Source: Polyangiaceae bacterium
GTDB taxonomy: Bacteria; Myxococcota_A; Polyangia; Polyangiales; Polyangiaceae
Assembly (NCBI GenBank): GCA_025936115.1
Contig: JAICTZ010000028.1
Location: 23,341 to 87,340 of the forward strand
DNA: 64,000 nucleotides
Direction of reading: 5' to 3'
The position numbers and the translations under genes are program-made. Below the pieces are notes generated by a model that ran no database searches, was not told the DNA's origin, and saw only the letters and a list, made by a program, of their open reading frames with translations. Positions 1 to 8,084 of the stretch are shown piece by piece. Positions within the stretch are counted from its first letter, which is position 1. Every line of letters starts with the position of its first letter.

Positions 1-552
1 GTGGTTTACGAGACCCTGACGGCGGCCGACATGGTCGTGGTCGACCTCGAGAGCAAAGTGGTCGAGGGCACGCTGCGACCGTCGTCCGACACGAAGACGC
101 ACGCGGCGCTCTATCGAGCATTCCCCGGCATCGGCGGGATCGTGCACACGCATTCCACGTATGCGACCGCCTGGGCGCAAGCTTGCAAGCCGATCCCTCT
201 TTACGGTACGACCCACGCGGACCATCTGGCCGAAGACGTCCCGTGTACGGCGCTCATGACGGCCGAGGCGGTGCGCGGCGACTACGAAGCCGAGACGGGG
301 ACGCAGATCATCGATTGTTTTCGCACGCGTGACTTCAAAGCGACACCGATGGTGCTCGTCGCGGGCCACGCCCCCTTCACTTGGGGCGCGACGGCGGACA
401 AGGCCGTGTATCATGCCGTCGTCCTCGAGGAGCTCGCCAAGCTCGCGTCCATCACGCAGTCCATCGACCCGGACGCGAACCGACTCCCCGATTACCTCGT
501 GCAGAAGCACTTCGAGCGAAAGCACGGCAAGCGCGCTTACTACGGGCAATAG
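1..552 (+). CDS. araD: L-ribulose-5-phosphate 4-epimerase, C-terminal part (cut by window edge)
   Basis: Cytoplasmic class II aldolase-fold epimerase that converts L-ribulose 5-phosphate to D-xylulose 5-phosphate, the last step of bacterial arabinose breakdown. The 183 visible residues hold the zinc ligands of the family: H49 and H51 in an HTHS motif and H123 in GHAPFTWG. The PSSDTxTH substrate-phosphate region is at 27-34 and the protein ends YYGQ as in E. coli AraD. The family is about 230 residues long, so roughly 45 residues lie left of the window; the GTG at base 1 is simply the first in-frame codon. The porin and glycosidase that follow on the same strand suggest a pentose or plant-polysaccharide locus. 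Confidence 0.93.
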   Translation: MVYETLTAADMVVVDLESKVVEGTLRPSSDTKTHAALYRAFPGIGGIVHTHSTYATAWAQACKPIPLYGTTHADHLAEDVPCTALMTAEAVRGDYEAETGTQIIDCFRTRDFKATPMVLVAGHAPFTWGATADKAVYHAVVLEELAKLASITQSIDPDANRLPDYLVQKHFERKHGKRAYYGQ

Positions 553-603
553 AGCGGCACGCTGCGCAAGCGTTCGACCGCAGCATACGAGAGAAAGAAT
601 CAG

Positions 604-2181
604 ATGCGACGAGTAGTACGGCTCTTGGGGCTAGCGGCATGGTGTGTGACCGGCGTCTTATCGAGTCACGCCTTCGCCCAGGACTCATCGGACACTGATG
701 CCCAAACGGAGACGTCGCAACCCCCGGAAGCCGAGCAGGCGGAACCCGGCGGACCGGCAGTCACTCTGCCGAAGGCCGAACGAGCTGCACCGACCGCACC
801 CACCGCGCCGGCCAAAGCAGTCGAGACCACGCCAGCTCCCGCTGGCCTGCCGGCGCCTTCCGGACCGCCGAAATTCGGCGACACGACTCTGACCGGTTAC
901 TTCCGCGGCAGCTTCGGTGGGAGCATCTATAATGGCAGTATTGAGGGCAACAAGAAGGGGCGTATGACGTGCTTCTCGCTGTCTATCCCCGGCGGGCTGA
1001 AGTCCAAATACAGGCTTGGCAACGAGTGTGAGGTGTGGACGGAAGCGCACTTCACGACCGTGGTGTACGCGGGCGATCATGGTGTGACCGCCAATTTTCA
1101 CTTCATGCCGACCGTCTTCATTCCGACGACGTTCATTGGCTACTCTCCGAACGGGACGACCTCTTCGCCGTCTCAGAACTCAACCGCGACCGGCGCCACG
1201 GTTTCGTTCCCGAATATGTACGTCGATATCAAAGGGATCCCTTGGCTGAACGGCGGCAGCGTGTGGATGGGGACCCGCTACTACAAGCGCGAGTCCGTCT
1301 ACATCAGCGACTTTTTCTACTGGAACCCTTCCGGCGTTGGCGCGGGGATCGAGGACGTGAAGCTCTGGAAGGACATGAAGCTCAGCTACGGCCTATTCGC
1401 CGTTGATGGCGAACCGATATCGGCTGGCCCTCAGACTCCTTCTTTGCCGTCACGAACCCAGCTAGGTTTTCGAAACGACGTGCAGCTGCGAGGCATCAAG
1501 CCGTACGAGAGCGGTGAGATCCAGGTCGGCTTTCAATACATCGCAGATTTCAGCGCTAAAGACGCTCAAGGCAAGGATGTCACCCACGGCGGCTGGGGTG
1601 TCACCCTTCAGCACGTGCAGAAGGTGCTCGGCGGCGAAAACAAGTTCGCTGTGCAATACGGTCGCGGCGGCGGAACGGGCTTTGGTACGCTGGCACGCTT
1701 TTATTATCCCGACTTCTCACTCAACTTTGCTCTGAGTGAGAGCCGGCTCCGCCTCCTCGATGTCATCACCATCGAACCCACGGATTGGCTCGGCGCCCAG
1801 GGGACCATCGTCTACCAACACGACGATCTGGGTCAGTCAGGCTCGCAGCAGGATTGGTGGTCTGGCGGCGCTCGTGTGGCCTGGGGTTTCACCAAACACG
1901 CCAAGCTCATCGGGGAGGCCGGCTACGATCACGTGAAGAAGAACAACGGCCTCGACGAGCCGCAGTGGCTCGCCAAGTTCACCATTGCACCGGCGTTCAC
2001 CGCGGCCAAAGGCTTCTTCGCGCGTCCGGAGATCCGCCTCTTCTATACGTGGGCCACATGGAGCCAGGCGGCGGCCGTAGCTACGGTCGATTCTGGGTCT
2101 GTTTACACATACCCCGACGATAAAGGCGTTTACACCTTGAGCGGGTCGACCTTCGGCGCCCAAGCCGAAACCTGGTGGTGA
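604..2181 (+). CDS. Maltoporin-like carbohydrate porin (LamB family)
   Basis: Outer-membrane beta-barrel channel for sugars. After a signal peptide (about residues 1-25) comes a Pro/Ala/Glu-rich spacer to about residue 93 that classical LamB lacks. The barrel then opens with GYFRGSFGG, followed by the LamB-like signature SKYRLGNECE, a GTRYYKR segment and a DFFYWNPSGVGAGIED segment, matching the maltoporin order of motifs. The chain ends in an aromatic residue (terminal WW), usual for BAM substrates. At 525 residues it is longer than LamB, mainly because of the spacer. It starts 51 bp after araD and overlaps the next glycosidase by 4-7 nt, so the three are probably co-transcribed. The sugar carried is inferred only from context (pentose or arabinoxylan oligosaccharides). 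Confidence 0.85.
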   Translation: MRRVVRLLGLAAWCVTGVLSSHAFAQDSSDTDAQTETSQPPEAEQAEPGGPAVTLPKAERAAPTAPTAPAKAVETTPAPAGLPAPSGPPKFGDTTLTGYFRGSFGGSIYNGSIEGNKKGRMTCFSLSIPGGLKSKYRLGNECEVWTEAHFTTVVYAGDHGVTANFHFMPTVFIPTTFIGYSPNGTTSSPSQNSTATGATVSFPNMYVDIKGIPWLNGGSVWMGTRYYKRESVYISDFFYWNPSGVGAGIEDVKLWKDMKLSYGLFAVDGEPISAGPQTPSLPSRTQLGFRNDVQLRGIKPYESGEIQVGFQYIADFSAKDAQGKDVTHGGWGVTLQHVQKVLGGENKFAVQYGRGGGTGFGTLARFYYPDFSLNFALSESRLRLLDVITIEPTDWLGAQGTIVYQHDDLGQSGSQQDWWSGGARVAWGFTKHAKLIGEAGYDHVKKNNGLDEPQWLAKFTIAPAFTAAKGFFARPEIRLFYTWATWSQAAAVATVDSGSVYTYPDDKGVYTLSGSTFGAQAETWW

Positions 2182-4052
2182 GCTGCAGCGACCCTGCCGC
2201 GCGGTGGCGCGACAGCGCGCGTCTCCGCTCGACTCTGATTGCAGCCCTGCTGGCATTGGCCACGCCCGCGCGCGCGCAGGTGCCGGCAACAGTGAACGTG
2301 GGGGTTGACGCGACCGCGAGCGGCACGCCGCTCGAGCGCGTGTGGGCCTTCCACGGTTACGACGAGATCAACTACACGACCTCGCCGGAAGGGGAGGCGC
2401 TGCTCGCAACCCTTGCCGCAGCGCACACCGCGCCCGTGCACGTGCGCAGTCACTTCCTGCTGAATACTGGTGACGGCACCCCGTCGCTCAAGTGGGGCTC
2501 GACGAACGTCTACAGCGAGGACGCCGACGGCACTCCGGTCTACAGCTGGACGCTGACGGACGGGATCATGGACACCATCACGGGCGTCGGCGCGTTTCCG
2601 TTCGTCGAGCTCGGCTTCATGCCCGAAGCGCTTTCGACGCACCCGACACCGTACCAACCGTCGAGCTCGGCGCTCGACGCCGGTTGCTTTTACCCGCCGA
2701 CGGACGAGACCAAGTGGGCGGCCCTCATCGGCGAGTGGGCGAGGCACGCGGACGCCCGTTATCCTAACGTCGCGGACAGCTGGCTCTGGGAGCTCTGGAA
2801 CGAGCCCGACATCGGCTACTGGAACGGCACCTTCGACGACTATGCAAGGCTCTACGACTACACGGAGTCAGCCCTCCACGACGTGCTCCCGACAGCGGTG
2901 CTCGGCGGCCCGGCCGTCGCGGCGGCCGGCGGCAGCTTCCTGACGCAATTCCTTCAGCATTGCGCGAGCGGCACCAACGCAGTCACCGGCGAAACCGGTA
3001 CGCGCCTCGATCTCGTGACCTTCCACGCCAAAGGCGGCGTCGACATCGCCGGCGATCACATCGAGATGGACCTGCGCCACCAACTCATCCTGCACCGGGC
3101 CGGCTTCGACGCGGTCGCGCGCTTCCCCGAGTTCAAACAGACGCCGATCTACATCACCGAAGCCGATCCCGAGGGCTGCGCGGCCTGTCCAGCGAGCGAC
3201 TCGCCCGCCGACGCGTACCGCAACTCCCCGGCTTACGGCGCGTACGAGCTCGCCATGATGAAGCACACCCTCGAGCTCGAGAGCACGGAGGGTATCAAGC
3301 TCGGCGGCGTCCTCACTTGGGCGTTCACGTTTCCCGGCACGCCCTATTTCGCTGGCTACCGCGCCCTCGCGACGAACGGCATCAGCTTGCCCGTCTTGAG
3401 CGCGTTCGAGCTCTTGGGTCGCCTCGCGGGGACGCGCCTACCGCTGACGAGCAGCGGGGCAATCCCTCTCACGGATATCCTTGCGACCGGCGTGCGTGGC
3501 GACTCGGAGCTCGACGGCATGGCGACGCTCGACGGACAGCGGGTCCAAGTGCTCGTCTGGAACTACCACGACGACCTCGTGATGGTGCCCGCGACGCCCG
3601 TCCATCTGACGGTCACGGTCCCGTCGAGCTTCGGCGCGAACGTGAGTGTCTCGCACCTGCGCGTCGACGAAACTCACGGCGACGCGTACACGACATGGGT
3701 GTCGCAAGGCATGCCGGCGAGCCCCTCGGCGGCTCAAGTTTCGGCGCTGAAGCGCGCGATGGATCCGGCTCCGCTCGTGCCTCAGAAGACCCTCGCGGTC
3801 GCGCCGGACGGCTCCGTGAGAGTCGATTTCGAGCTGCCGCGGTTCGGTGTCTCGCTGCTCACGCTGGAGCCGTCGTCCGGCGCGAGCGGCGGCCCGCCCC
3901 CCGCGTCGGAACAGCCGACGAACGGCTGCGCCTGTCGCGCCGCCGGCCAGAGCGGAGACGGTGCGATTGGTGCAGCGCTGCTCAGCCTGGGGGCACTCGC
4001 TCTCGCCGCGAGGCGCCGACCTATTTCCTCAGCTCGGCGAGCTTCGCCTTGA
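2175..4052 (+). CDS. Secreted GH39-like glycosidase with MYXO-CTERM tail
   Basis: Likely extracellular or surface beta-xylosidase-type glycoside hydrolase (clan GH-A). A signal peptide ends near residue 34 (ATPARA-Q). The acid/base glutamate is E210 in ELWNEPD and the nucleophile is probably E329 in YITEADPEG, the spacing expected for GH39. A C-terminal beta domain follows. The last 45 residues hold NGCACR, a hydrophobic stretch (GAALLSLGALALAA) and Arg residues, which fits the MYXO-CTERM sorting signal of myxobacteria. Start: GTG at 2175 or 2178; the latter gives a GTGA overlap with the porin stop, implying translational coupling. The end overlaps the convergent sugar-binding gene by 32 bp. 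GH39 is preferred over GH5/GH30, but substrate is not proven. Confidence 0.8.
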   Translation: MVSCSDPAARWRDSARLRSTLIAALLALATPARAQVPATVNVGVDATASGTPLERVWAFHGYDEINYTTSPEGEALLATLAAAHTAPVHVRSHFLLNTGDGTPSLKWGSTNVYSEDADGTPVYSWTLTDGIMDTITGVGAFPFVELGFMPEALSTHPTPYQPSSSALDAGCFYPPTDETKWAALIGEWARHADARYPNVADSWLWELWNEPDIGYWNGTFDDYARLYDYTESALHDVLPTAVLGGPAVAAAGGSFLTQFLQHCASGTNAVTGETGTRLDLVTFHAKGGVDIAGDHIEMDLRHQLILHRAGFDAVARFPEFKQTPIYITEADPEGCAACPASDSPADAYRNSPAYGAYELAMMKHTLELESTEGIKLGGVLTWAFTFPGTPYFAGYRALATNGISLPVLSAFELLGRLAGTRLPLTSSGAIPLTDILATGVRGDSELDGMATLDGQRVQVLVWNYHDDLVMVPATPVHLTVTVPSSFGANVSVSHLRVDETHGDAYTTWVSQGMPASPSAAQVSALKRAMDPAPLVPQKTLAVAPDGSVRVDFELPRFGVSLLTLEPSSGASGGPPPASEQPTNGCACRAAGQSGDGAIGAALLSLGALALAARRRPISSARRASP

Positions 4053-5031
4053 AGGCGGCGACGTTCGTCTTGTCGATGATCTCGACGCCCGTGTCGATCG
4101 TCTTATTGGCGGGGATGGTCTTGATGGCGTCCGGCTTCGTCGCGAGCAGGTGCATCCACTTACTAGCGAGGTAGCCGAACTCGTACGGTTTTTGCACGGC
4201 GGTGCAATCGATGCTGCCCGCTTCGATCCCGGCGAGCGTGCCGTCTTCTTCGTCGAAGACCGCCGCTTTGACCTTGCCCTTCTTGGGGCCCTCGAGGGCT
4301 GAGGCGATCTGCGAGCCGTTGTACGAGTAAAGGCCCGCCACGAGGCCCAAGTCGTGGTGCGCGTTCAGTACGTCCTCCACGTTGGCGCGCGACTTGCCGC
4401 GATCGCCGCCGTCTTCACGCCGGTCGACGATCTTGATTTTGGCGGGTGTCACGACGTCCTCGATGCCCTTGAAACGCTGTTGAGCGTTGTCGGCGGCGAG
4501 TGAACCGACGAACACGGCCATTTCGCCGCCGTTCGGGAGCAGCTTTACGATCTGCGCGCCGAGCGTCTTGCCGGCCTCGTAGTTGTTCGTGCCGATGTAG
4601 AGCAGCCGATTGGATTTCGGCGCGTCCGAGTCGAAGGTGATGAGCTTGGCTTTTTCCGCGACTCGGTTCAAGATGCCGACCTGGTCGTTCGGGGCGATGA
4701 CGCTCAGCGCGATGGCGTCGTAGCCCTGGCTCATCAAATCCTCGAGGTACGCGTTCTGCTCGGCCGCGGCGCTCGTCGGGGGCATTTTGATGTCGACCTG
4801 AACCTTGGCCTCCCGTTCGTAGGCATGCACGCCCGCAGCGGCGATCTTCCAGAACTCGCCCGCCCCGATGGTGATGAAGGCAAGCTTCAGCGCTTTGTGG
4901 GAAGCGGTGGCGCCGGCCGTGTCGGTGGCGGTCGGGGCGGGAGCCCGCTCGCTCTTGCTGCAGGCAGTGAGCCCCGCGGCGAGCGTCCCGGCGCCCCAGA
5001 GGAGAAACGAGCGCTTTGTGCAGGAATTCAT
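4021..5031 (-). CDS. Sugar-binding lipoprotein of an ABC importer (Peripla_BP_4 type)
   Basis: Periplasmic solute-binding protein of the ribose/xylose-binding class. The N-terminus carries a lipoprotein signal with lipobox LTAC (Cys24), followed by an Ala/Pro/Thr linker. The fold is recognisable from LAFITIGAGEFWKIAAAG near the start, the LMSQGYDAIALSVIAPND segment, and the GLYSYNGSQIASAL and KPYEFGYLASK regions typical of this family. Length (336 residues) is normal. No permease or ATPase gene lies beside it in the window: downstream on its strand is the convergent glycosidase and upstream is a TetR gene. It is therefore an orphan here, or serves a transporter encoded elsewhere. Pentose binding is inferred from the araD neighbourhood only. 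Confidence 0.85.
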   Translation of the reverse strand: MNSCTKRSFLLWGAGTLAAGLTACSKSERAPAPTATDTAGATASHKALKLAFITIGAGEFWKIAAAGVHAYEREAKVQVDIKMPPTSAAAEQNAYLEDLMSQGYDAIALSVIAPNDQVGILNRVAEKAKLITFDSDAPKSNRLLYIGTNNYEAGKTLGAQIVKLLPNGGEMAVFVGSLAADNAQQRFKGIEDVVTPAKIKIVDRREDGGDRGKSRANVEDVLNAHHDLGLVAGLYSYNGSQIASALEGPKKGKVKAAVFDEEDGTLAGIEAGSIDCTAVQKPYEFGYLASKWMHLLATKPDAIKTIPANKTIDTGVEIIDKTNVAAFKAKLAELRK

Positions 5032-5111
5032 GATTGATTCGCAGTGGCAGGTGCCGCCGAGTTCCGTCGAGTCCGTAGCACCCTTTGGCGGTCCGCGCTC
5101 AATTGGCGGCC

Positions 5112-5696
5112 TTACGCTGGCCAGGCGCCGACGGCGGCGCGGACGATGGCCTCGAGCTCCTCGCGAGTCGCGCCGTCACGGGCTTGCGCGGACATGCCCT
5201 GAAGCGTCGCCGAAAAGAACAGGGCCAAGCTGTGAGCGCTGCTACCTTTTGGCAGGCTTCGTCCGCCGCTCGCGATCTTCTCCTCGAACGCGCGGACGGT
5301 GCCTGCCCGGATCGTCCGCAGGCGTTTCTCGACGGCCGCAGAGTCGGGCCCGCAGTTCGTCGCCGCGGTGATGATCATGCAGCCCGGGGGATGCTCACCG
5401 CCCGTGAACATTGCTGCCGCTCCGAGGAGCAGGTTCTCGATCGCTGCGCGAGGATCGGGCTCGTCCTGGAGGGATCGCACCATGAATGAGCCGTAGCTCG
5501 ACATGTAGCGGTCGAGCGCTTCCTTGAAGAGCGCACGCTTGTCTCCGAACGCCGCGTAAAGGCTGGGTGCGCCAATGCCCATGCCCTCGGTCAGGAGGGA
5601 AATCGACGTCGCGTCGTAGCCGTGCCGCCAGAAGAGCAGCATCGCGTGCTCGAGCGCCTCGTCGCGGTCGAAGGAGCGAGGTCGTCCCTTGGGCAT
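5112..5696 (-). CDS. TetR/AcrR-family transcriptional repressor
   Basis: One-component DNA-binding regulator of 194 residues. The N-terminal helix-turn-helix spans about residues 8-55: RSFDRDEALEHAMLLFWRHGYDATS, then the recognition region IGAPSLYAAFGDKRALF. The C-terminal ligand/dimer domain contains HPPGCMIITAATN, resembling the TetR_C branch found next to short-chain dehydrogenases and nitroreductases. It is divergent from the SDR gene at 5799, and the 102-bp gap contains a dyad and a repeated half-site (separate entry). The expected behaviour is repression of itself and the SDR gene until a small molecule binds. The ligand is unknown. Confidence 0.9.
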   Translation of the reverse strand: MPKGRPRSFDRDEALEHAMLLFWRHGYDATSISLLTEGMGIGAPSLYAAFGDKRALFKEALDRYMSSYGSFMVRSLQDEPDPRAAIENLLLGAAAMFTGGEHPPGCMIITAATNCGPDSAAVEKRLRTIRAGTVRAFEEKIASGGRSLPKGSSAHSLALFFSATLQGMSAQARDGATREELEAIVRAAVGAWPA

Positions 5697-5702
5697 ACTA
5701 AT

Positions 5703-5749
5703 TAACTAGCGTTCGTTAGAGATGAGCGCTACATCTGTATCGTTCGTTA
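5703..5749. promoter_or_regulatory. Probable TetR operator region (dyad plus direct repeat)
   Basis: The TetR-SDR gap holds an imperfect palindrome TAACTAGCGTTCGTTA at 5703-5718. Its half CGTTCGTTA (5710-5718) recurs at 5741-5749, 31 bp further on, which is three helical turns and so on the same face of the DNA. The position between divergent TetR and target genes is where the autoregulatory operator is normally found. This is inference from position and symmetry; no binding data. Confidence 0.5.
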
Positions 5750-5798
5750 CAAATGGCCAACCACGCCAACGTGCTGTTCTGGCCAAGAAAGAGGCAAC

Positions 5799-6518
5799 AT
5801 GAAGCTCGACAATTCCGTCGCCCTCGTCACGGGCGCCAACCGCGGTATCGGCAAATCGTTCGTCCACGCTCTGCTCGCCGCTGGTGCCAAAAAGGTCTAT
5901 GCCGCTGCCCGCTCGCTCGACACGCTCGCGGGGGTGGGGATTGATCCCCGCATCGTTGCCGTGAAGCTCGACGTCACGCGCGAAGACGACTTCCGCGACC
6001 TTGCCGCGACCGCGAGCGACGTCACCCTGCTGGTCAACAACGCCGGTGTTCTCGACTTCGGCAGCGTCCTCGAAGCGCAGCTGCAGGCGTTCGAGCGCAA
6101 CTTCGCGACGAACTTCTACGGCGTCCTCGCGAGCTCGCGTACCTTCGCGCCGATCATCGAAAAGAACGGCGGCGGCGCCATCGTGAACATGCACACCGTA
6201 TTGGCCTTAGCGAGCATGCCCGGCTTCGGCGTCTACAACGCCTCGAAGGCCGCCGCGTGGTCCCTCACACAGTCGCTGCGTGCCGGCCTGGCGAGCCGCG
6301 GCGTGGCCGTGCACGCCGTGTTTCCGGGACCGGTCGATACGGAAATGCTGAAAGGCGTGCCGGTGCCGAAGACGAGCCCCGACGACGTTGCCAAGGCGGT
6401 GCTGCAGGGCGTTTCTCGGGGCGACGAAGACATTTTTCCCGATCCCATGTCCGCCTCGCTGTACCAAGCGTGGCGGAACGATCACAAAGCGGTCGAGAAG
6501 CAATTCGCCGCGATGTAG
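5799..6518 (+). CDS. Short-chain dehydrogenase/reductase (SDR)
   Basis: NAD(P)-dependent oxidoreductase with a Rossmann fold, 239 residues. It has the classical-SDR cofactor motif TGANRGIG (residues 11-18), the NNAG structural motif and the catalytic YNASK. The catalytic Ser normally before the Tyr is not in the usual GxxS context: the segment reads HTVLALASMPGF, so the Ser may be the one just before MPGF. After YNASK the PGPVDTEM loop is standard. Cytoplasmic; substrate unknown. It is divergent from and probably repressed by the TetR gene at 5112. Similar TetR/SDR pairs are common stand-alone detoxification units. Confidence 0.88.
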   Translation: MKLDNSVALVTGANRGIGKSFVHALLAAGAKKVYAAARSLDTLAGVGIDPRIVAVKLDVTREDDFRDLAATASDVTLLVNNAGVLDFGSVLEAQLQAFERNFATNFYGVLASSRTFAPIIEKNGGGAIVNMHTVLALASMPGFGVYNASKAAAWSLTQSLRAGLASRGVAVHAVFPGPVDTEMLKGVPVPKTSPDDVAKAVLQGVSRGDEDIFPDPMSASLYQAWRNDHKAVEKQFAAM

Positions 6519-6608
6519 GCGTGGCTCCCGACGAGATCATTGCAACGGGCTCGAGCCGTCCGAATCGCCTTCGCCGGAGGAATTGCGAAGGAGGTATGAT
6601 GCTGCCGG

Positions 6609-8084
6609 ATGGACGGCCACGGCGTCATGACGGTCGTCGCATGCGCCGGCGATCTTGCCTTTGGTGCGCTTGCCTTTGCTCGTCGTTCGAAGAGCGCGCT
6701 CGGCCTGCTGCTCGCGGTGCTTTTTCTCGACGCCTTCAGTTGGAACTTCGCGAGTCTGGCGTTCGAGCTCTCGGGCGTGGGCGTCTGGCACGCCGTCGAT
6801 CGGATGTTTTCGTCCGTGATGCCCGCGATCGCGCTGCACGTCGTCGTCGTGTTCGTCGGTCGTTCTCGCTCGCTGCGACCGTTGATCATCGCAAGCTATT
6901 GCGGCTTCGGGGCGCTCGGACTCTTCGTCCAGAGCCGTGCTTGGTTGCCGGCGCTCGCGGTGCTGGGACCTCTAGCCATGCTTTTTGCACTGGTCTTGCT
7001 GCTGCTGCACCGGCAAAGTTCCACGATGCCGGACGAACGGGCGCGAGCCGATCTGGTTGCACTCGCCCTCATGATCGGGACTTTCTTCGGCGTCACCGAG
7101 CTCCTGTACCAGGAGGTAGACTTTCCGATTCCGCGCCTTGGCGCGATCGGCACGTTGATGGCGATGGTGCTGCTCGCGACCGCGGCCCTGAGGCTGCGGC
7201 TGCTCGGTAGCGAGGTGCCGCCGGTCGTTGCCCTGTATGCGCTGTCGTTCGGCGTGCTCTGGATCATCGCGCAGCTCGCGCTCGTGCGGTGGCTCGATCC
7301 GCAAATGGGATCATGGGTGCTCGGTGCCGGCGTGCTCTTGCTGATTGTCATTGCCTCGGCGCGCGAAATCGGACGCTTCGCCTCCGTCGGCAGAGCGCGC
7401 AGTCGAGAGCTTGCGATGCTCGGACGCTTCTCCGAGCAACTGGCCCATGACATCAAAAACCCGCTCGCCGCGGTCAAGGGAGCGGTCCAATTCTTGAGCG
7501 AAGAGCACCGCCTCGGTCGCTCGCTCGACGGACAGATGCCGTTTTTGCAACTGATCGAGCAGCAAATCGAGCGTGTTCAGCGTACGATCAGCGACTACCA
7601 GCGGATCGCCAAGGTGGAGCCGCGTCCCACGCCGACCTCCCTCAACTCCATCGTCGGGGAGCTGCTGCCGCTTCAGCATTTCGGAGTGACGGCCCGTGTC
7701 ACGATCCAGGCGAACCTCGCGGCGGATCTGCCGGAGTGTCCGCTCGATCGTGATTTGGTCATGACCGCGCTCGAAAACGTCTTGCGTAACGCTTGCGAGG
7801 CCATGCCGGACGGCGGAACCATTTCCGTGCGCACGGCGTTCGAGCGCGCTCGGAATCTAGTCGCCGTGGTCGTGGAAGACGACGGGCTCGGCATGGACGC
7901 CAGACTGCTCGAGCAGGCGGTGGCGCCCTTTTTCACCACCAAATCGCAGGGCACGGGATTAGGCTTGAGCTTTGCCGAACGCGTTGCGAGGGCCCATCAC
8001 GGTACGCTGAGCCTCAGCAGTGCCGTCGGGCGCGGAACCCGGGTCACGTTGAGTTTTCGTGCATTCGCCGAGGATGACGCTTGA
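6609..8084 (+). CDS. Membrane sensor histidine kinase (7-8 TM sensor, HisKA-HATPase)
   Basis: Sensor kinase of 491 residues. Residues 1-250 form about seven or eight hydrophobic helices with no obvious periplasmic domain, like intramembrane-sensing 7TM kinases. HisKA follows, with phosphoacceptor H280 in SEQLAHDIKNPLAAVKG. The HATPase domain has the N box (ALENVLRNACEAMPDGG), G1 (VVEDDGLGMD) and G2 (GTGLGLSFAERVARAHHG). A strong AAGGAGGT lies at 6589-6595, 13 nt before the chosen ATG; two ATGs nearer to it (6596, 6599) are in another frame, so 6609 is the only start that fits this frame. It overlaps the response-regulator gene by 4 nt (TTGA), so the two are a cognate pair. The input signal is unknown. 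Confidence 0.92.
   Translation: MDGHGVMTVVACAGDLAFGALAFARRSKSALGLLLAVLFLDAFSWNFASLAFELSGVGVWHAVDRMFSSVMPAIALHVVVVFVGRSRSLRPLIIASYCGFGALGLFVQSRAWLPALAVLGPLAMLFALVLLLLHRQSSTMPDERARADLVALALMIGTFFGVTELLYQEVDFPIPRLGAIGTLMAMVLLATAALRLRLLGSEVPPVVALYALSFGVLWIIAQLALVRWLDPQMGSWVLGAGVLLLIVIASAREIGRFASVGRARSRELAMLGRFSEQLAHDIKNPLAAVKGAVQFLSEEHRLGRSLDGQMPFLQLIEQQIERVQRTISDYQRIAKVEPRPTPTSLNSIVGELLPLQHFGVTARVTIQANLAADLPECPLDRDLVMTALENVLRNACEAMPDGGTISVRTAFERARNLVAVVVEDDGLGMDARLLEQAVAPFFTTKSQGTGLGLSFAERVARAHHGTLSLSSAVGRGTRVTLSFRAFAEDDA

Noticed and set aside
2960..4174. 404-residue plus-strand frame across the GH39-like gene
   Set aside because: Arg-rich shadow of the GC-rich glycosidase gene with no recognisable motif.
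6257..7210. Long frame with ATGs right after the AAGGAGGT at 6589
   Set aside because: It is Arg-rich, overlaps the SDR and kinase genes in another frame, and has no domain; the kinase frame has clear TM helices and HisKA.
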